Positions 23,841 to 36,342 of a DNA stretch of 64,000 nt are shown piece by piece. A program made the position numbers and the translations under genes. The stretch's first letter is position 1. Each line of letters starts with the position of its first letter. Source of the DNA: Pseudisothecium myosuroides (lineage: Eukaryota; Streptophyta; Bryopsida; Hypnales; Lembophyllaceae); contig OX637287.1 of the NCBI GenBank assembly GCA_951799445.1, forward strand, positions 19,778,224 through 19,842,223. Direction: 5' to 3'. Under the pieces are notes generated by a model, which made no database searches, was not told where the DNA came from, and saw nothing but the letters and a program-made list of their open reading frames with translations.

Positions 23841-26215
23841 ATAGTACACAGCCCACATCATGACAATAGTCTTAAGTCCTTCAAAATTATGATCAAAATA
23901 TTACAAGCTAACAATTTCATATGAGGAAAAGGTATTTTGTCAATTAAAAGAGAGTGCTTCAAATTTTTTATTTTTTTGGTTGGTTCCTAAGTAAAAAAAA
24001 AAGTGCTAACTGAAGTTAGCTTTAGCATCTAGGTTTTTCTTACTAATCATTTGCTCAAAAGTGATTAAAAAAAATTGAAAAAATGTTTGGGAAGATATTA
24101 TCAATGAATAAATTTGTTAAATTGCTCAAAATTATTGATACGGTACAATAGAGCTTCTATATAAATTGAACTTTTGTAAGCCAATAACCTCTCTAAAGTA
24201 ATATTCTTCCTTCAATCTCAGCCTAAACGCATTGAAGATGTACAAAGTAAGTTTTTTTTAAATTAATTGTCATTGAATTTGGAATCTAGATGTTGCTTTG
24301 GTGAACTTGACTTTAATCCAAGAGCTCCACAAAATTTCAAGCCACTAATAAAATCTCCAAGCATTATTAATGCCTTGGGGCTTACTCTTTGTGGGGTTCA
24401 TACATCACATGCAAACAAGGTGTATTATTATAGGGGGTATTTTGATAGTGGGGACCAATTAATTAGACCCTATCATTACCTAATTTTCTAATTTTTCATA
24501 TTTTTAAGTACCATACACTTACTTTGAAATCAAAGTAGAGGTCATTTTTTCACACCATAACTTCATTATAATTAAATTATTTTCATTAGAAGACATTGTG
24601 TCCAAATACTAAGAACTAGGCCCAAATACCGTATATGAAGGTCTAATTTGGCACTTAGTTGCCGAAATCAAATTTCCATGTCAGATTCTTAGGGGTCCAC
24701 ATCACCCCACACCATTCACAAGATGATTCATGGCACTTTTTCACAAAAATGACTTAATTTCTGTTGGATCTGACCTTCACATAGAGTACTCATAACGTAT
24801 TCAAAATTTTACAAGTTGGCCTCTCTTCAAAGCTCACCTACAGCCATGTCAAACATCTCTATGTGGAAAATTTTGTTAAAATGACATTCATTCCGCAACT
24901 TTGGCACTTCTATAGTTTAAAACTCAATTTATGAAATCTATATGTATTCTAGATGGTTTAGACTGCTCGGTCTGAAAATGGCCTATATTTTGACAAAATT
25001 TGCCATATCTTTACTAATAACTGTCATAAAACATTTGGAACACAAGTTGATTCCAAATACAAGGGTGCAATTCTAATGTTGTGATTTAGGACTCTTCTAC
25101 ACATAATTTGAAGGTGTCATGCACTCCATATGAAATGCCTTTCTTAAAATAACGCCCAACAAGTTTAATTAAAAAAGAGGTTATGTATTTATAAGCAACT
25201 AGTGATTGTTAAACTACCTATCTAGACATTGTTATTAGCCTCCATTCACTAATTGATGTTTGCTTGGCTTATAACCACAGTACATACTAATTAGCAAAGA
25301 TTTTGGCTCTAGGTATTACCTGATTTGGAGGCTATATGAATTAATTGCTTGATTTGCGAGTAATCATTGATGTTTTCACATCATGCTAGCTCCTTGATGG
25401 CATACTAGACTCATCTAACTGTTTGGATCACATACACAATCTGAACGTATAACTTTACACATTGATTTTTTCACAAAGGACTTTGGGTCTTACAAAGAGC
25501 TATTGTTATTTTTATATTGACTTATCATTGTACTTTGAATCATATGTTGATAGAATTCTTTCCTCTTAGATGGAGTTTACACTAATTAGCATCTTTTAGC
25601 TTTATTTCAAATGGTATATTAGATAAAAGAATAAAAAATGATGTTTTATTGTCCACCTTATATTAGTAATAATCCAATGTGCCAAAATTTTATCCATCCA
25701 ATATTATATCCAAAAAAATTCAAAATTTTAGGTTAAAAGAATTAAACCTACAATATCTTTGGTTGCACCATTCCAAATAAATTTTTCTAAGTGAACCCCT
25801 TGAGATTAATGCCGTAGCCTCTTTAAAGCAATAACCTTTTTAATGTAATATTTTCCTCTAGTCCTAAGGCTATTACATTATAGAAGTTCTATTATATGTC
25901 TTATATTGGATGAATGTATGAACTTTTAGATGATCATACATATATTCATCCCTATTATATCCATTTCCATGAATGAAAAGTATGTAGTCTCATCACTCCA
26001 ATAATAATTGCTTTGTGCAAATTAAAAATAAAATTGAAACTCTTATTAGTATATCAGTATGCTGACTGGCAATAAATGAAATAGATGGTTGAAATAACAT
26101 AACATTCAGTAGCTTGAAGAGAAGATGCCTTTTGCTCTCTTTAGGCGTCATCTACAAAGTTTATCCAAATCTAAATCTCCAAAATTTGAGGCAAGTTTAT
26201 ATTAAATGTACATGA
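23841..26215. repeat. Diverged segmental duplicate of 34750-35890
   Basis: After the MITE at 22916-23836, matching landmarks appear in order here and at 34750-35890: a TTAGCATCT block followed by ATCATTTGCTCAAAAGTG, then GGGAAGAT, a run ending TTCATCC, CCATGAATG, CAGTAGCTTGAAGAGA and AATCCAAATCT. The copy here is longer. It has no recognisable gene; the frame at 24267-24491 shows no domain. Confidence 0.5.
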
Positions 26216-27512
26216 TTGTCATATTGAAAATTGTTTAAAAAGTTTGTTCATTTTAGGTCCCACGCCATGCCAGAGCAAATTTTGACTAACAGAAAGACTA
26301 CATACCTCCATTAGAAAAGAGAATCTATGTTATCTATATGTAATGAAGTGAAGTAAATGTCTTTATGTTGTGTCAGGGTTTCATGGAGGAGGGATTTGTG
26401 TAAGATACAAAGGTTTGTGTTAGATGATGGACATAATTAGATAAAGAGGAGAAAGAAGGTGCAAAGGGGTATAAATATTGAGGTGCAATGATGATGAAAT
26501 ATGATTGTTTCTTAGTGAAAAATGTTGGTGAAAGGTTTGATGAATGTGTTGTGAAGTTATAGGGTGTGGAATTTTTCTGGAGTGGTTGTTTATTTTGTAG
26601 TCTATACCTTAAATGAAGTTGTTTGTTTTTTATGGTGAGATATCTGGAACCAATTGGCCGCATTCTTAATACCAATAGAAAGTTCTTTGCAATGACAGGT
26701 GCACAAGCTTCGTTTTGTGGCGGTTGGACCTATAATATGAGAGTTATAAAATTTCAAAGTTCTTATGAATTAAAAAATTATTGTTATTTTGGCTATGGCA
26801 TCACAACAAGGGACACTAATAGTGAATAAATCAAGGTGACACTTTAGATAAATTAAAAAAATTAAACCATAGATCAAATCATTTCAAATATAATGTAATT
26901 ATAATTTATAATAATTATCACACCTTCTTATAAATAACCCTTCGTGCTGGTGACCGTGGAAATCATCCCTTTTGGCATTGGATGACATCACCTTCTTTGA
27001 AAAAACCAAAAGTACTCACTGGAGGTCAAACTACTATTCATGATCTTCCCTTTCCACACAAAATTTTGAGGATGAATAGTTGCACTTTTATCCTACACAG
27101 GAGATTCTCTTGTCATTCATCGGTCGCAAAACGTCCGCTTTGGCGTTTAAGGGTTAAATACCAAACCTTGATAAGTATTTGTAATTTTAAATACATTAAT
27201 TATAAATATAGATTTTTTCATAATTTTTTAAGTTTAGGACAAATGTATATATTTCAAAATATTTTACTTTTAAGATGACTACAGTAGGTTAAACTCTACA
27301 AATAGATAAAAAATGAAGATCATTAAGAAAGTAAAAGATGCGATTCATTGTAAAATTATTCCTAAATGTAAAAGATTTTCTAAATATAAAAGATTTTAAT
27401 ATATAAACTTTGTTTTACTTTGTTTCAAACATATATTTTCAATTGCCTCACTTTTCACAATCATCTTTTCAACATTTCTTAGCTATACTTGTCTTTTAAT
27501 GGGGGGGCTACT
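26216..27512. other. AT-rich intergenic; possible small decayed TTAA element at 26938-27153
   Basis: No gene seen. AACCCTTCG near 26935 and AAGGG|TTAA at 27149-27157 could be the worn ends of a 215-bp element of the TTAA family. The left flank reads ATAA, so this is weak. The short frames at 26373-26675 (-) and 26982-27278 (+) show no domain. Confidence 0.3.
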
Positions 27513-27514
27513 TA

Positions 27515-28440
27515 CTCCCTCCGTTCCAAAATGATCTTTGTGTTTTACAAAATGTTTTGGATTAAGGTCAAAAATTATAATTTTTTAATTTCGTTTTGAG
27601 GTATAAATAAAGTACAATGCTCTCCTATCCTCCTCCAAATTTGAGCTTTGGATTCATTATCAATTTGAAATTGTGGAGCTTTCAAATGTGGATTTTGGGG
27701 GCCTTTTGGGAAGAGCACCGCTAGCCAATTGTCTCTTCAATTCCCGCAAAGTGGCTTGAGTCCTTTTGTCTTCCCGCGGTGACTCCTTGGACAACTCATA
27801 GTGTTTAGTACCGAAAAGTCAAAATGGAAAAAGTGATTCCCATTTTATAAAAGATAAAACATTAGAAGAAATTTGAGGCCTCCAAAGGGTCATTTCAGGG
27901 TTTTTCCATGTTGCTGAGAACAGTCAGAATATCAAAAAAATTAAAAAACAAAAAAATTAAAATTAAAATATTATTAAAAAAAATTTAATATTAAATTTTT
28001 TTAAAATATTAAAAAATTTATTTATTATTATTTTATGACATGGCACAGTCTTGCCCACGTCAAATTACTATTCCCAAGGCGTTCCCAAAGTTCCTAGGGC
28101 TTGAGAACTCACAGTCTCTTATTGCCCCCGAATTTGTTTTAGTGTGACTTGTCCAACTGGCTTGATTGGGTCAACTTCTCAGAACAAGCTATCTATTTGC
28201 AACTTATCGGAAACAATGGAGCAGAACAACATGGCTTGATTAGTTTAGCTTCTTAAAACAAGCATTTTACTCGAAACAATAGCAGTTTATTGGGAACAAC
28301 AGAAAAGAACAAGTAGCTTCTCCGGAAAAGAAGAGCTGAATTTGTTGAGTTTATTATTCTCTTCTTCCATGTCACAACGGAAAAATCAATTTGGGCCAAA
28401 AAAAAAAGCCAACAGGAAGATCATTTTGGGATGCAAGGAG
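27515..28440. mobile_element. Stowaway/mariner-like element, TA target
   Basis: The left end CTCCCTCCGTTCCAAAATG begins after TA at 27513-27514. The right end CATTTTGGGATGCAAGGAG is followed by TA at 28441-28442. The termini also share ATGATCTT next to the TIR. CTCCCTCCGT is the classic start of plant Stowaway MITEs and their mariner-like parents, whose target is TA. The 926-bp interior has an AT palindromic tract near 27940-28025 and no transposase frame. A related left end is at 49391 and a related right end at 58734. Confidence 0.8.
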
Positions 28441-28810
28441 TATAATTTTGCATTTCTATAACGGATCAAGACAACACAATAGACAAGTGCATTGTAAATG
28501 TCATAAGTATAGGCAATTTGTTGTATGTGGTATTGCAATTGGTTACAAAATGATTGATTATAGGATACAACAAGCTCATCAAAGGACTAAAGATCAAATA
28601 TAAGAAGACATGAATATACAGACAACAATATCTGCAAATTTCTTTGTTAAATTTGGTGATATTTGCATAAGACCTATGAATTACATTGTGTGCTTGTTTT
28701 TGTGCCTAAAAGATCCCAAACAAGGTAGAAACCAAAATATAGCATATGAAGTGCAAGACCTTAGGAGACAAAAACAATTTGAGAAACATATAAGGCACTA
28801 TAGGGGTTAA

Positions 28811-29745
28811 CCCCTAAAAGCCCGTTGTCCCTTCGGGGGACAAATGCGTTTTTGGGCAGGTACCTACGGGCTGAAATTTTCTTGTGATTTTTTGAAACTT
28901 TTTTTGGAGATAGAAAAACTGATAAGCTTTGTGGGAATATAATTTTTTTCTCAATCGGTGCCCAGGAAAAAAAGTTATGACCAAATAAGCTGAAAACAGG
29001 GGACGGGGGGCAGCCCGGGCAGCAAAAAAAAAATGGACAAAAATTTGAATTTTTTTTTTTAATATTTTTTTTCTCATAGATTATATTTTTGTCTATTCGG
29101 AAAGCTTTGATTCATTTCATTTGGATTTGTTATGAAGAAGTTATAGACATTCTTGTTTTTCGGGCAGTTAGAGCATCTTCTTGAAAAAAATAACTTGTAG
29201 GATTCATTTCTGAATGCAATCTTTCAAATTTTTCAATTTTTTTTTTTTTGCATGGTTTAGTTTAATTGCTAGAACAATCTCACCATTGGAATTAGTGAAT
29301 TTTAATTCCATCTAAAATATATGAATATTTTAGATTTTCCTTCTATCTTGTACCTACTTTGACTTAACAATTTTTTTAAGAATGATAATTAAGTTTTTTT
29401 GAATTTCTTTTTTTTTCCTAGACTCTCAACTCAATTCTCCACTATTAAGATTTAAAGCTCAAAACGCTGTAGTGCAAAAATTTTAAGTTAAAAATGTTTA
29501 AAGTCAAAAAATCTAGTCCCGCAATGTGCTGAAAAACTTGTTTTTTTCACTTTAAACGCAGATATCTTGCAATCTGTGCGGTCAAAAATTCTGAAATTTT
29601 TTCCATACATTCTCATACTAGTTAGGTGTAAGATCCTACGGTTAGATTTGTAAAAAAAATATTTTTCAATTTTTTTTACTGTTTGCTATAGAAATGGCAG
29701 TTTTCACTGTTTTTTGGCAGAAAAAAGGCCTCGGTCCTTTAGGGG
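28811..29745. mobile_element. TTAA-flanked piggyBac-like MITE, copy 3
   Basis: TTAA at 28807-28810 and 29746-29749. Left end CCCCTAAAAGCCCG, right end CGGTCCTTTAGGGG. It is 935 bp with no transposase frame. The base series before the left TTAA reads CACTATAGGGG, itself like the right end of another family member, so two elements seem to share one TTAA. Confidence 0.72.
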
Positions 29746-29889
29746 TTAATTGCAGCATCACTAAAAGTGCTCATATTGTCCAATGTCATCAACCCCACAA
29801 CATTGAGCATTTCCAAGCTACCAAAAGTTCTTCCTATGACAAGGACCAACAAATTTTGGCCCATTTTCTTCATGTTTAATTTATTCACT

Positions 29890-29921
<32 letters not shown>

Positions 29922-29922
29922 A
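29890..29922. repeat. Microsatellite (CT)n then (AT)n
   Basis: About nine CT units followed directly by about seven AT units. A simple sequence repeat between the MITE and the decayed gene. Confidence 0.9.
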
Positions 29923-29924
29923 GA

Positions 29925-31485
29925 TGTACAAGAAGCACCTTCTATAGCAGAAAAATTGTGTTTGTTTAGGACTTGTTGTCCTAGCATGCGAAAAAAATCT
30001 TTGCATCAATCAGATCCACTTCTTTCTAAAGCTATAAGTAAACGTGGAAAGAATTCTTTCGTCATTTGCATGTGAAGTACACTGGAATGACAAGCTATTA
30101 AGCAATCAAGTTGTGACTCTTTTGTCATCCAATTTTCTGAAATAGTATGACCATGACCCTTCTCTCGAATGTAAAAGGATTCTACTCGTACAAGATATGA
30201 ACAACAAAGGAGGCTAATCTCACTCTTTCCAACAAGTTGATTCTACTAAAAAACAACTCAAGAAAGGCCCACAGTATCTCTCAATGAGTGATGGTTCCTT
30301 GGACATGTTCTTGTACATGCACACCATTCAAAATTACAGTTGCATCTAACTTTTCTAGACATGCACAAACCTTAGGAAAGTCAATTCTTTGAACAATAGG
30401 CACATTTTGCTTCTGACCAATGTAATATGCATCTTGCCTCATGATCATTGGACGCCCATCAATGACTTCTCCAAGTATTAAAAAACCTTCAATTCTAAGG
30501 CCATAGCTTCCCCATCCAATAATCTCCAACATCAGCTCTCATCTTTTTGCATCTCCATCAGATGCATGTCTGCAAAGAGGCCCAACCAAAATTTCAAGAT
30601 GTTTCTTGTGAAATCCCCTAATAACTTCCCATTGATCTACAACTTGATTATAATCAAATCTATTGTAAGTTGACATGATAGCATATACTAATCGAGGCAT
30701 TTCTTTTACAAGTGGGTTTGTTATTAAAATTCTACGCAGACTCCCAACATTATGGGTTTCAAACACAATTCTTATCAAATCAAAAGATTGAGCTGAAGGT
30801 AAAGAATTGAATGAACACTTGTGTACGGTTCCTTCACTAGCTTTAAAACCACAAAAATCATCAATAGTATCTAATTTTCTATTCCAAGTTGCTATGGGGA
30901 TGCATTTTGTTTCATCTTCAAAACATTCAAATAAAATGGGACCATTAATGCCTAGTCTTTGCTTACATTTTACCAAAATAGATGCAATGTGCTTAAATGT
31001 GTCTTCATTTAGACCAAGCACGTAAATGAAACCATTTGACCTAAAATTAGCTAGACTTGTATTTAGACTTGGACCTAACAAGTTTAAAGAAACAAAATTA
31101 TAAACTAGTTTTCTACCATAATTGTGCAAAAGTTCAAATAAATTGAGGGTGCTAGGATGGTATCTTTTACCTCATCCATCACCACCAATTTTATGGACAC
31201 TCAATAAGTTCTGTGCAAGGTCCTTGATAAACATGTACAAATATGCTCGTTGATCCGACTTGTAGTAGCTAATTTCGTAAAAAACTCAGCAATTTCTAGC
31301 AAAGAGCCTTCTTCCATAATCAACTTTTTCTTTTGAAGCAAGTAATTAGATGATTTTTGCGTCTAGCTAGATCAACATTCAATAAATAGACTTGATTAGA
31401 TGCTAATTGGGCTATACTTTTCCATCTCTGCAATGCCAACAGTAAGCCATCTTGCTGAAGATTATCAAACCTAATTCCAATGTGA
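29925..31485 (-). pseudogene. Decayed TE-type gene of unknown family
   Basis: Read on the minus strand, two longer open stretches (30539-31129, 196 codons; 30281-30532, 83 codons) continue each other and are extended on both sides by frames broken with stops and shifts. Visible motifs in order are EIAEFFTKLATTSRINEHI, LVYNFVSLNLLGPSL, FECFEDETKCIP, LDTIDDFCGF, HKCSFNS, a stretch ending VGPLCRHASDGD, a GRPMIMRQDAYYIGQ segment, and near 29950 a Ser-Asp-Phe-Phe segment ending NKHNF. The pattern of ED-E-T followed by D-T-I-x-x-F-C-G recalls large uncharacterised proteins that travel with mobile DNA in many eukaryotes, but I cannot name the family. It does not look like a piggyBac transposase. Several in-frame stops make it non-functional. 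Confidence 0.6.
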
Positions 31486-31685
31486 GTTCAAAGTGTATGT
31501 ATTCTTCACAGGGTCTGAAAATTTCAGTTCTCCACTAAGAAAATGATCAGATTTTGGTTGATTTATGGAGGGAGAACAAATTTCTGCCGCTAATTGAACA
31601 AGGTGTGCGTTGTGAGTGCAAGTCTAGTTTGCATGTAAGTTAATCGTGTGCTAAATGATGAGCATGAGAAACTGGAAGGCTTTAA

Positions 31686-32656
31686 CCCTTCATCGCCGAA
31701 GGGGACGAAAAGTGACTTCACACACTGTAATAGTCCAATTTGAAGTGCTCTAACTTTTGCATCTAATGTCCAAATTGAATAAAATTTGTTGTAAAAGTTG
31801 CGCATACTAGTCTAGTTTGTGTGGTAAAATTTTCAGATCAATCCAAGACGGATTGAGTTTGTGAAAGCCATTCGAAGTTCACAGGTTCAATTTGAGTTCA
31901 GCACACTGCATTGTCATGGCTGCAACTTTGGGGGCTTGTATCTTTTTCATCAAAAGTTCATTTTCAATAAAATTTGTTGGATTTTGTTCCCCTTAAGGTC
32001 TAGTTATTGAGGTAAAATTTTCATGTCAATCCAAGCTATTTTGAATGTTTGAGAGCAATTCGAAGTTCAAAATCCAGACATTTTTGTATTATAGTGAACT
32101 TCGGCGGCTTGTAATTTCTTCATACATGGTCCGTTTTCAATAATTTTTGTTGTCAAAGTTGCGCATACTAGTCTAGTTTTTGTAATTAAAATTTCATATT
32201 GATCCAAGAAGTTATGAGTGACTGAGAAGCATTATAGTAGAAGGAGGTTCAGCTATAGATGTGGTTTTTTGCTACTTGTTTCACTGTTTTTTAACATTTC
32301 AAATCCATTTTGCAAACACAATGAGTCATTTGAATGATATTTTTTTTTCACCAAAGAGTTTACATTCTGTTTTTGAATCACTTGGTAGTTTGATGTTTTT
32401 TCATTTGAGTAGGTTTAGAAATCGAAATTCACCTCCAAATGTGTTTTTCAGAAAATTTCAGCACCTTTTTCCAACACTAAAACATTATAATCTTTCAATC
32501 TATACGGTCAAATGACCCCAAATATCATCACCATCTACAACATGTACAAAACAAGATTGTACGGTTGAGATTTTCATACCTTATTGAAATTTAGACTTTT
32601 AACACTTGCAAAGGCAGGTTGCTTTTAAGCATGTTTGGACCTTCGGCGATGAAGGG
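31686..32656. mobile_element. TTAA-flanked piggyBac-like element A with three internal repeats
   Basis: TTAA at 31682-31685 and 32657-32660. The termini CCCTTCATCGCCGAAGG and CCTTCGGCGATGAAGGG are perfect inverted repeats of 17 bp. It is 971 bp and non-coding. Internally a unit of about 190 bp recurs about three times, with landmarks GTTGCGCATACTAGTCTAG at 31797 and 32159 and TCAATCCAAG at about 31837 and 32025 (and GATCCAAG near 32200). The paralogous site at 42887-42892 lacks it and has one TTAA. Confidence 0.85.
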
Positions 32657-32660
32657 TTAA

Positions 32661-32912
32661 CCCCTGTGCATCAGAGGGGATGTTTTTCAGACTCTCAAGA
32701 TCTGGATTCTCAGAAAACCATGTTGATCTAACCTCACAATCTTAAAATCAGCATGGTGGATCCTCCTGGAAATTGCTGATTTGCACACATCATTGAGTTG
32801 GCTGCAAATCGGAATGGTGAAAACTTCTGTAACAGTTGGAGTTATTCCATCTGCTCTAGAAAGGTGCAGGATAGCTATTCACTTTTGATGTCTGTTTTGT
32901 GACGCAGAAAGG
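32661..32912. mobile_element. TTAA-flanked element B, 252 bp, adjacent to element A
   Basis: Begins CCCCTGTGCATCAGAGGGG right after the TTAA that ends element A, and finishes GACGCAGAAAGG before TTAA at 32913-32916. Its termini are only weakly inverted (CTGTGCATCA versus CTGCGTCACA). It is recognised mainly because the empty paralogue reads through with a single TTAA. It may be a decayed MITE of the same superfamily. Confidence 0.6.
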
Positions 32913-33916
32913 TTAAGAAGTTATCAAATGATTTTGTCTAATTCCGGGTAATTTATTGGTTCTTAACCCCTCATTCAAGGCCCTTGAGGTACCGGTAATG
33001 TGAACTTTAAAAAATGTGAAGATGTACTATAAAATGAAACTTAGAGAAGAAAAATTTAGTAAATGGCTTTCGAGCAAAAGTTGTAAATTTTGACTTAGAT
33101 CATATCTATAAGGTTCATTATAAGAATCTATGCTAAATGGGTGGCAATTTTATTACTTCAATGATAAGTAGGGTGCACACCTTTTGGCACCCACATTAAA
33201 TAAAGTAAACCAACCTATGACAAGCAAAATAATGATTTTGCCTTGTTGACATTGTTGAAATTTTTTTAAATATTTTTCCACATAAAGAAAAACTTGAGAC
33301 ATAGGGAAAAGAATTGAATTTTTTTTTTTTTACAAAATATGAATTTGTTATGAATTTTTGAAGTGTGCTCCCCAATTAGCCCAAAAGAATCTCTAGACTA
33401 CTTCAAAACAAACACAAGGTGTATCCATGATGGATTTTTTAATCAGTGCCAATTATTATAATATTTCCTAACATTGCCACTGACAACATGAAAGGACCAA
33501 GGAAGATTGACCTCCTCATTGCTCCAAGCAAGGGTAAATGTAAAAAATTGCCACATATTTTGTGCCATGTAATTTTGTATTTCTTCACCTCTCTAGACAA
33601 ATTGCAGGCCTTTGATTACAACTATGAATTCAAAATTTTCAAATTTTATCATGGGTGGCAAGTATAAAATTTTAGAATTTTTCCAAGATGTAAATTCTAG
33701 AGCAATGAGGGGGTCAATTCACCCTGGCCTAACATGAAGGCCTAAAAAAGTCACTTCTTGTGATGAATTTACACTCAAAAAGTAGAAGTTTCTATTGTAG
33801 TCACCAATCATTCTATTACCATCATCCAAGACATTCATTATAGCCACTAATTGAACTTAATGGAGCCAAAATCTCATTTATTGAAAAAAGTGTTATGGGT
33901 TGATGCAAGACTTTAA

Positions 33917-34670
33917 TCCCTAAAGGACCAAACTGCTTATTTTTTTGGCAACATATTGATTTAGGGCAGCTCACTACGGATGTAATTTTTATTTCTTTTC
34001 TTCAAAATTTTCATACAATATGTAGACAAGGTTTTTCTTTAAGGCCCAACAATTTTCATAATTTTTGACTACATGGTTATAAAGTTATTGTATTGGATGT
34101 AATTTTTTTGAAACTGGGCAATCTGGGCAAATATTAAAAAAAAAATTAGAAACAAAAATACAAAATTGGTTTTCTATATTTATATATATGTGGAAAGCTT
34201 TCAATCATTCCATTTTGATTAATGTGATGAAAGTTATGAGGAGTTTTAGTTTGCGGGTAGTTATAGGTAGTAAATTGTTTATTACAATATTACAACCATT
34301 GGGATTGGCATTTTTCAATTCCATAACTAAATTCTTAACAATTTAGTACTTTTAATTGATCTCTCTTTCTTTTTACTTATTATAGTTTTTTCCTATATGT
34401 TGTATAATTTCAAATGAACTCAAAATTTTCAAACATGTAGCCAACTTGCCTTGAGAAAAGAATCCAAAGAAGCAACAACATGGACACTTTTTCATACAAA
34501 TGCAACCTTGTGAAGTGTAGCTACCCTATTTTTTGTAGGGCCAAAACAAGGATTTCTATCAATTCAAACGCTAATATCTTACAATCCACGCGGTAAAAAT
34601 TTCTGAATTTTTTTCCACATCTTCTCAAATAGCGTACTACAAAATCCTACAGTTACATGTGTCCAAAAAT
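33917..34670. mobile_element. TTAA piggyBac-like MITE, right end lost
   Basis: Starts TCCCTAAAGGACC after TTAA at 33913-33916. The interior follows the 22916 copy (GGCAACATA, ACTACATGGTTA, GGAAAGCTTTC, TACATGTGTCCAAAA) and then departs near 34670, before the inverted end. From 34680 to about 34790 the sequence is different and somewhat GC-richer (TCTAACGACGGATCTTCC), with no match elsewhere in the window. Confidence 0.65.
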
Positions 34671-35444
34671 GTTTTTTTTTCTAAAAGAGTTATTATTGGA
34701 TCACTCCCTAAGAGTCTCTAACGACGGATCTTCCGCTTGTGATGGGCTGGTATACCTAAAACAGAAGACACCAATGAGTGTAGTTATTAGTGTAAACAAC
34801 TGTGAACTAAGTCAGCTATTAGCATCTGGGATTTTTGATTGATCATTTGCTCAAAAGTGGTACCAAGAAATTGTATGGGAAGATCTTAATTATCACTGGA
34901 TTAATTTGCTAAATTGCTACAAAATCGCTGAAATCACTCATTTTGAATGAACTGAATATATGAACTTCTAGACTATCGATCATACATGTATTCATCCACA
35001 CTTGCAAGTTTCATTGAATGATTCCCATGAATGGAAATAGCGTCATCACAGACTCCTGACCAGTAATAACTTAATCATTTTCTGCAAATGAAAAAACTCC
35101 GGTTAGTTTTATGCAATGGTTCATTCCATTTGTTACAAAACTACCAGTAAACTAAACTAAAAACTCCATGCTGCCTGGCAATAAAAGAATGGGATCATAG
35201 TTGAAACAAGTTGCATCTTTGGGATATGCTACAGTAGTTGTACCCATGTCATTGGCAATTACCAACTGGCAATGCGGCATTATCACTTTATCAATGATTC
35301 TCAAATCCAGTCACTTGTCTGGCTTGGTACTCGTTACTGTAATGCAGTAATGACGCCCAAGACTAAAAGTCTCGTATGGATGATTCTCCACCAAACTGTT
35401 AAAACAAAACTGTAGATAGAAAGAATGGTTGGCAATACTTGAAA

Positions 35445-36342
35445 CCCCTAAAGTCCCAAGGTCATTTTCATCAAATTTTTCTCAGAACTCTCATTTTCAA
35501 TGCAAACAACAAATTTTTTAAATATATGATTGTTTCGCATCATAAAATCCAGTAGCTTGAAGAGAGGCTACCTTTTCACATCGGGAAAAAGCCCCCCCAT
35601 CGCTGCAGTACTGTTTTAGTCGTTATGCAGTATAATACCCAAAACATACTATTGTACTGCAGTACTACAACTATACTTGTGAGGATTCCTAACTGAAAGA
35701 ATATTGTTGCAGTCTTGCAATAGTATATTTTTTGTATAATACTACGTAACAACTGAAACAATATTGCAACAGTACTGAAGCAATAAGGGGTACTTTTCCG
35801 ATGAGTTCAATTGTTCTCTTGAGGAATCATTCACAAAGTTAATCCAAATCTGTAGCGCAAAATCTCAAGACCTGATGACCTGACGACCTATGTTATTACC
35901 ATTTTAGATTTTGAAGCAAGTTTAGATTTTTGAAAAATTGTTAAATATCAAGTTCAAACTGAAATGGATGTAATACATTATCGTCTCAAGAATTTGGTAC
36001 AGTGGCCCTCAAAACAAGAAGCTTCATAACTTTTCCATTACTTATGATCTAAATGGAATGAATCAAATCTTTCTACATACTAAGCAAAAATATAGTCTAT
36101 AAGAAATAAAATTTTAAAAAATAATACAATAAATTTTTTTTGCTTGTCTTTGCTTGCTTTGGGCTTATTGTGGCATAACTTTTGCTTCCAGGTGTTGATT
36201 GAAATAAAAACTATATTCCCAAAAAGCTAATCAACTTTCCAATATTGAAAAAAGTTTCAAAAAATCTTGCCAAAACTTGAGATCATAGGTACTTGTCCAA
36301 ACCTTCAAGAGTTCCCCAAGGGAACTCTTGGGACTATAGGGA
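35445..36342. mobile_element. piggyBac-like MITE with nested palindrome
   Basis: The left end CCCCTAAAGTCCCAAGG (flank worn to GAAA) pairs with the right end CTTGGGACTATAGGGA before TTAA at 36343-36346; 15 of 17 terminal bases match. The right-hand interior (CTCAAGTTTTGGC-type, GTACTTG, GAGTTCCCC) is shared in reverse with the truncated copy at 48783. Confidence 0.55.
35581..35801. mobile_element. Nested 221-bp palindromic MITE
   Basis: The termini TCGGGAAAAAGCCCC and GGGGTACTTTTCCGA are inverted. Mirrored TGCAGTACTGTT and AACAGTACTGAAGC, and mirrored GTATAATAC, lie further in. The related segment near 26130 (AGTAGCTTGAAGAGAAGATG...) lacks it. Target duplication not resolved. Confidence 0.65.

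Larger units (their letters stand above)
31488..33110. repeat. Filled copy of a duplicated segment (empty copy at 42693-43075)
   Basis: 31488-31685 and 32913-33110 match 42693-43075 piece by piece: CACAGGGTCTGAAAATTTCAG, TTTTGGTTGATTTATGGAGG, CTAAATGATGAGCATGAGAA, then TCAAATGATTTTGTCTAA and TTAACCCCTCA. The intervening 31686-32912 is absent from the other copy. This identifies the insert as two transposons. Confidence 0.85.

Noticed and set aside
24267..24491. 74-codon plus-strand frame as a gene
   Set aside because: No splice context or recognisable domain; it lies in duplicated, transposon-rich sequence.
29925..31485. The decayed minus-strand gene as the missing piggyBac transposase
   Set aside because: Its motifs do not match the piggyBac DDE domain as I know it, and it lies outside any TTAA element pair.
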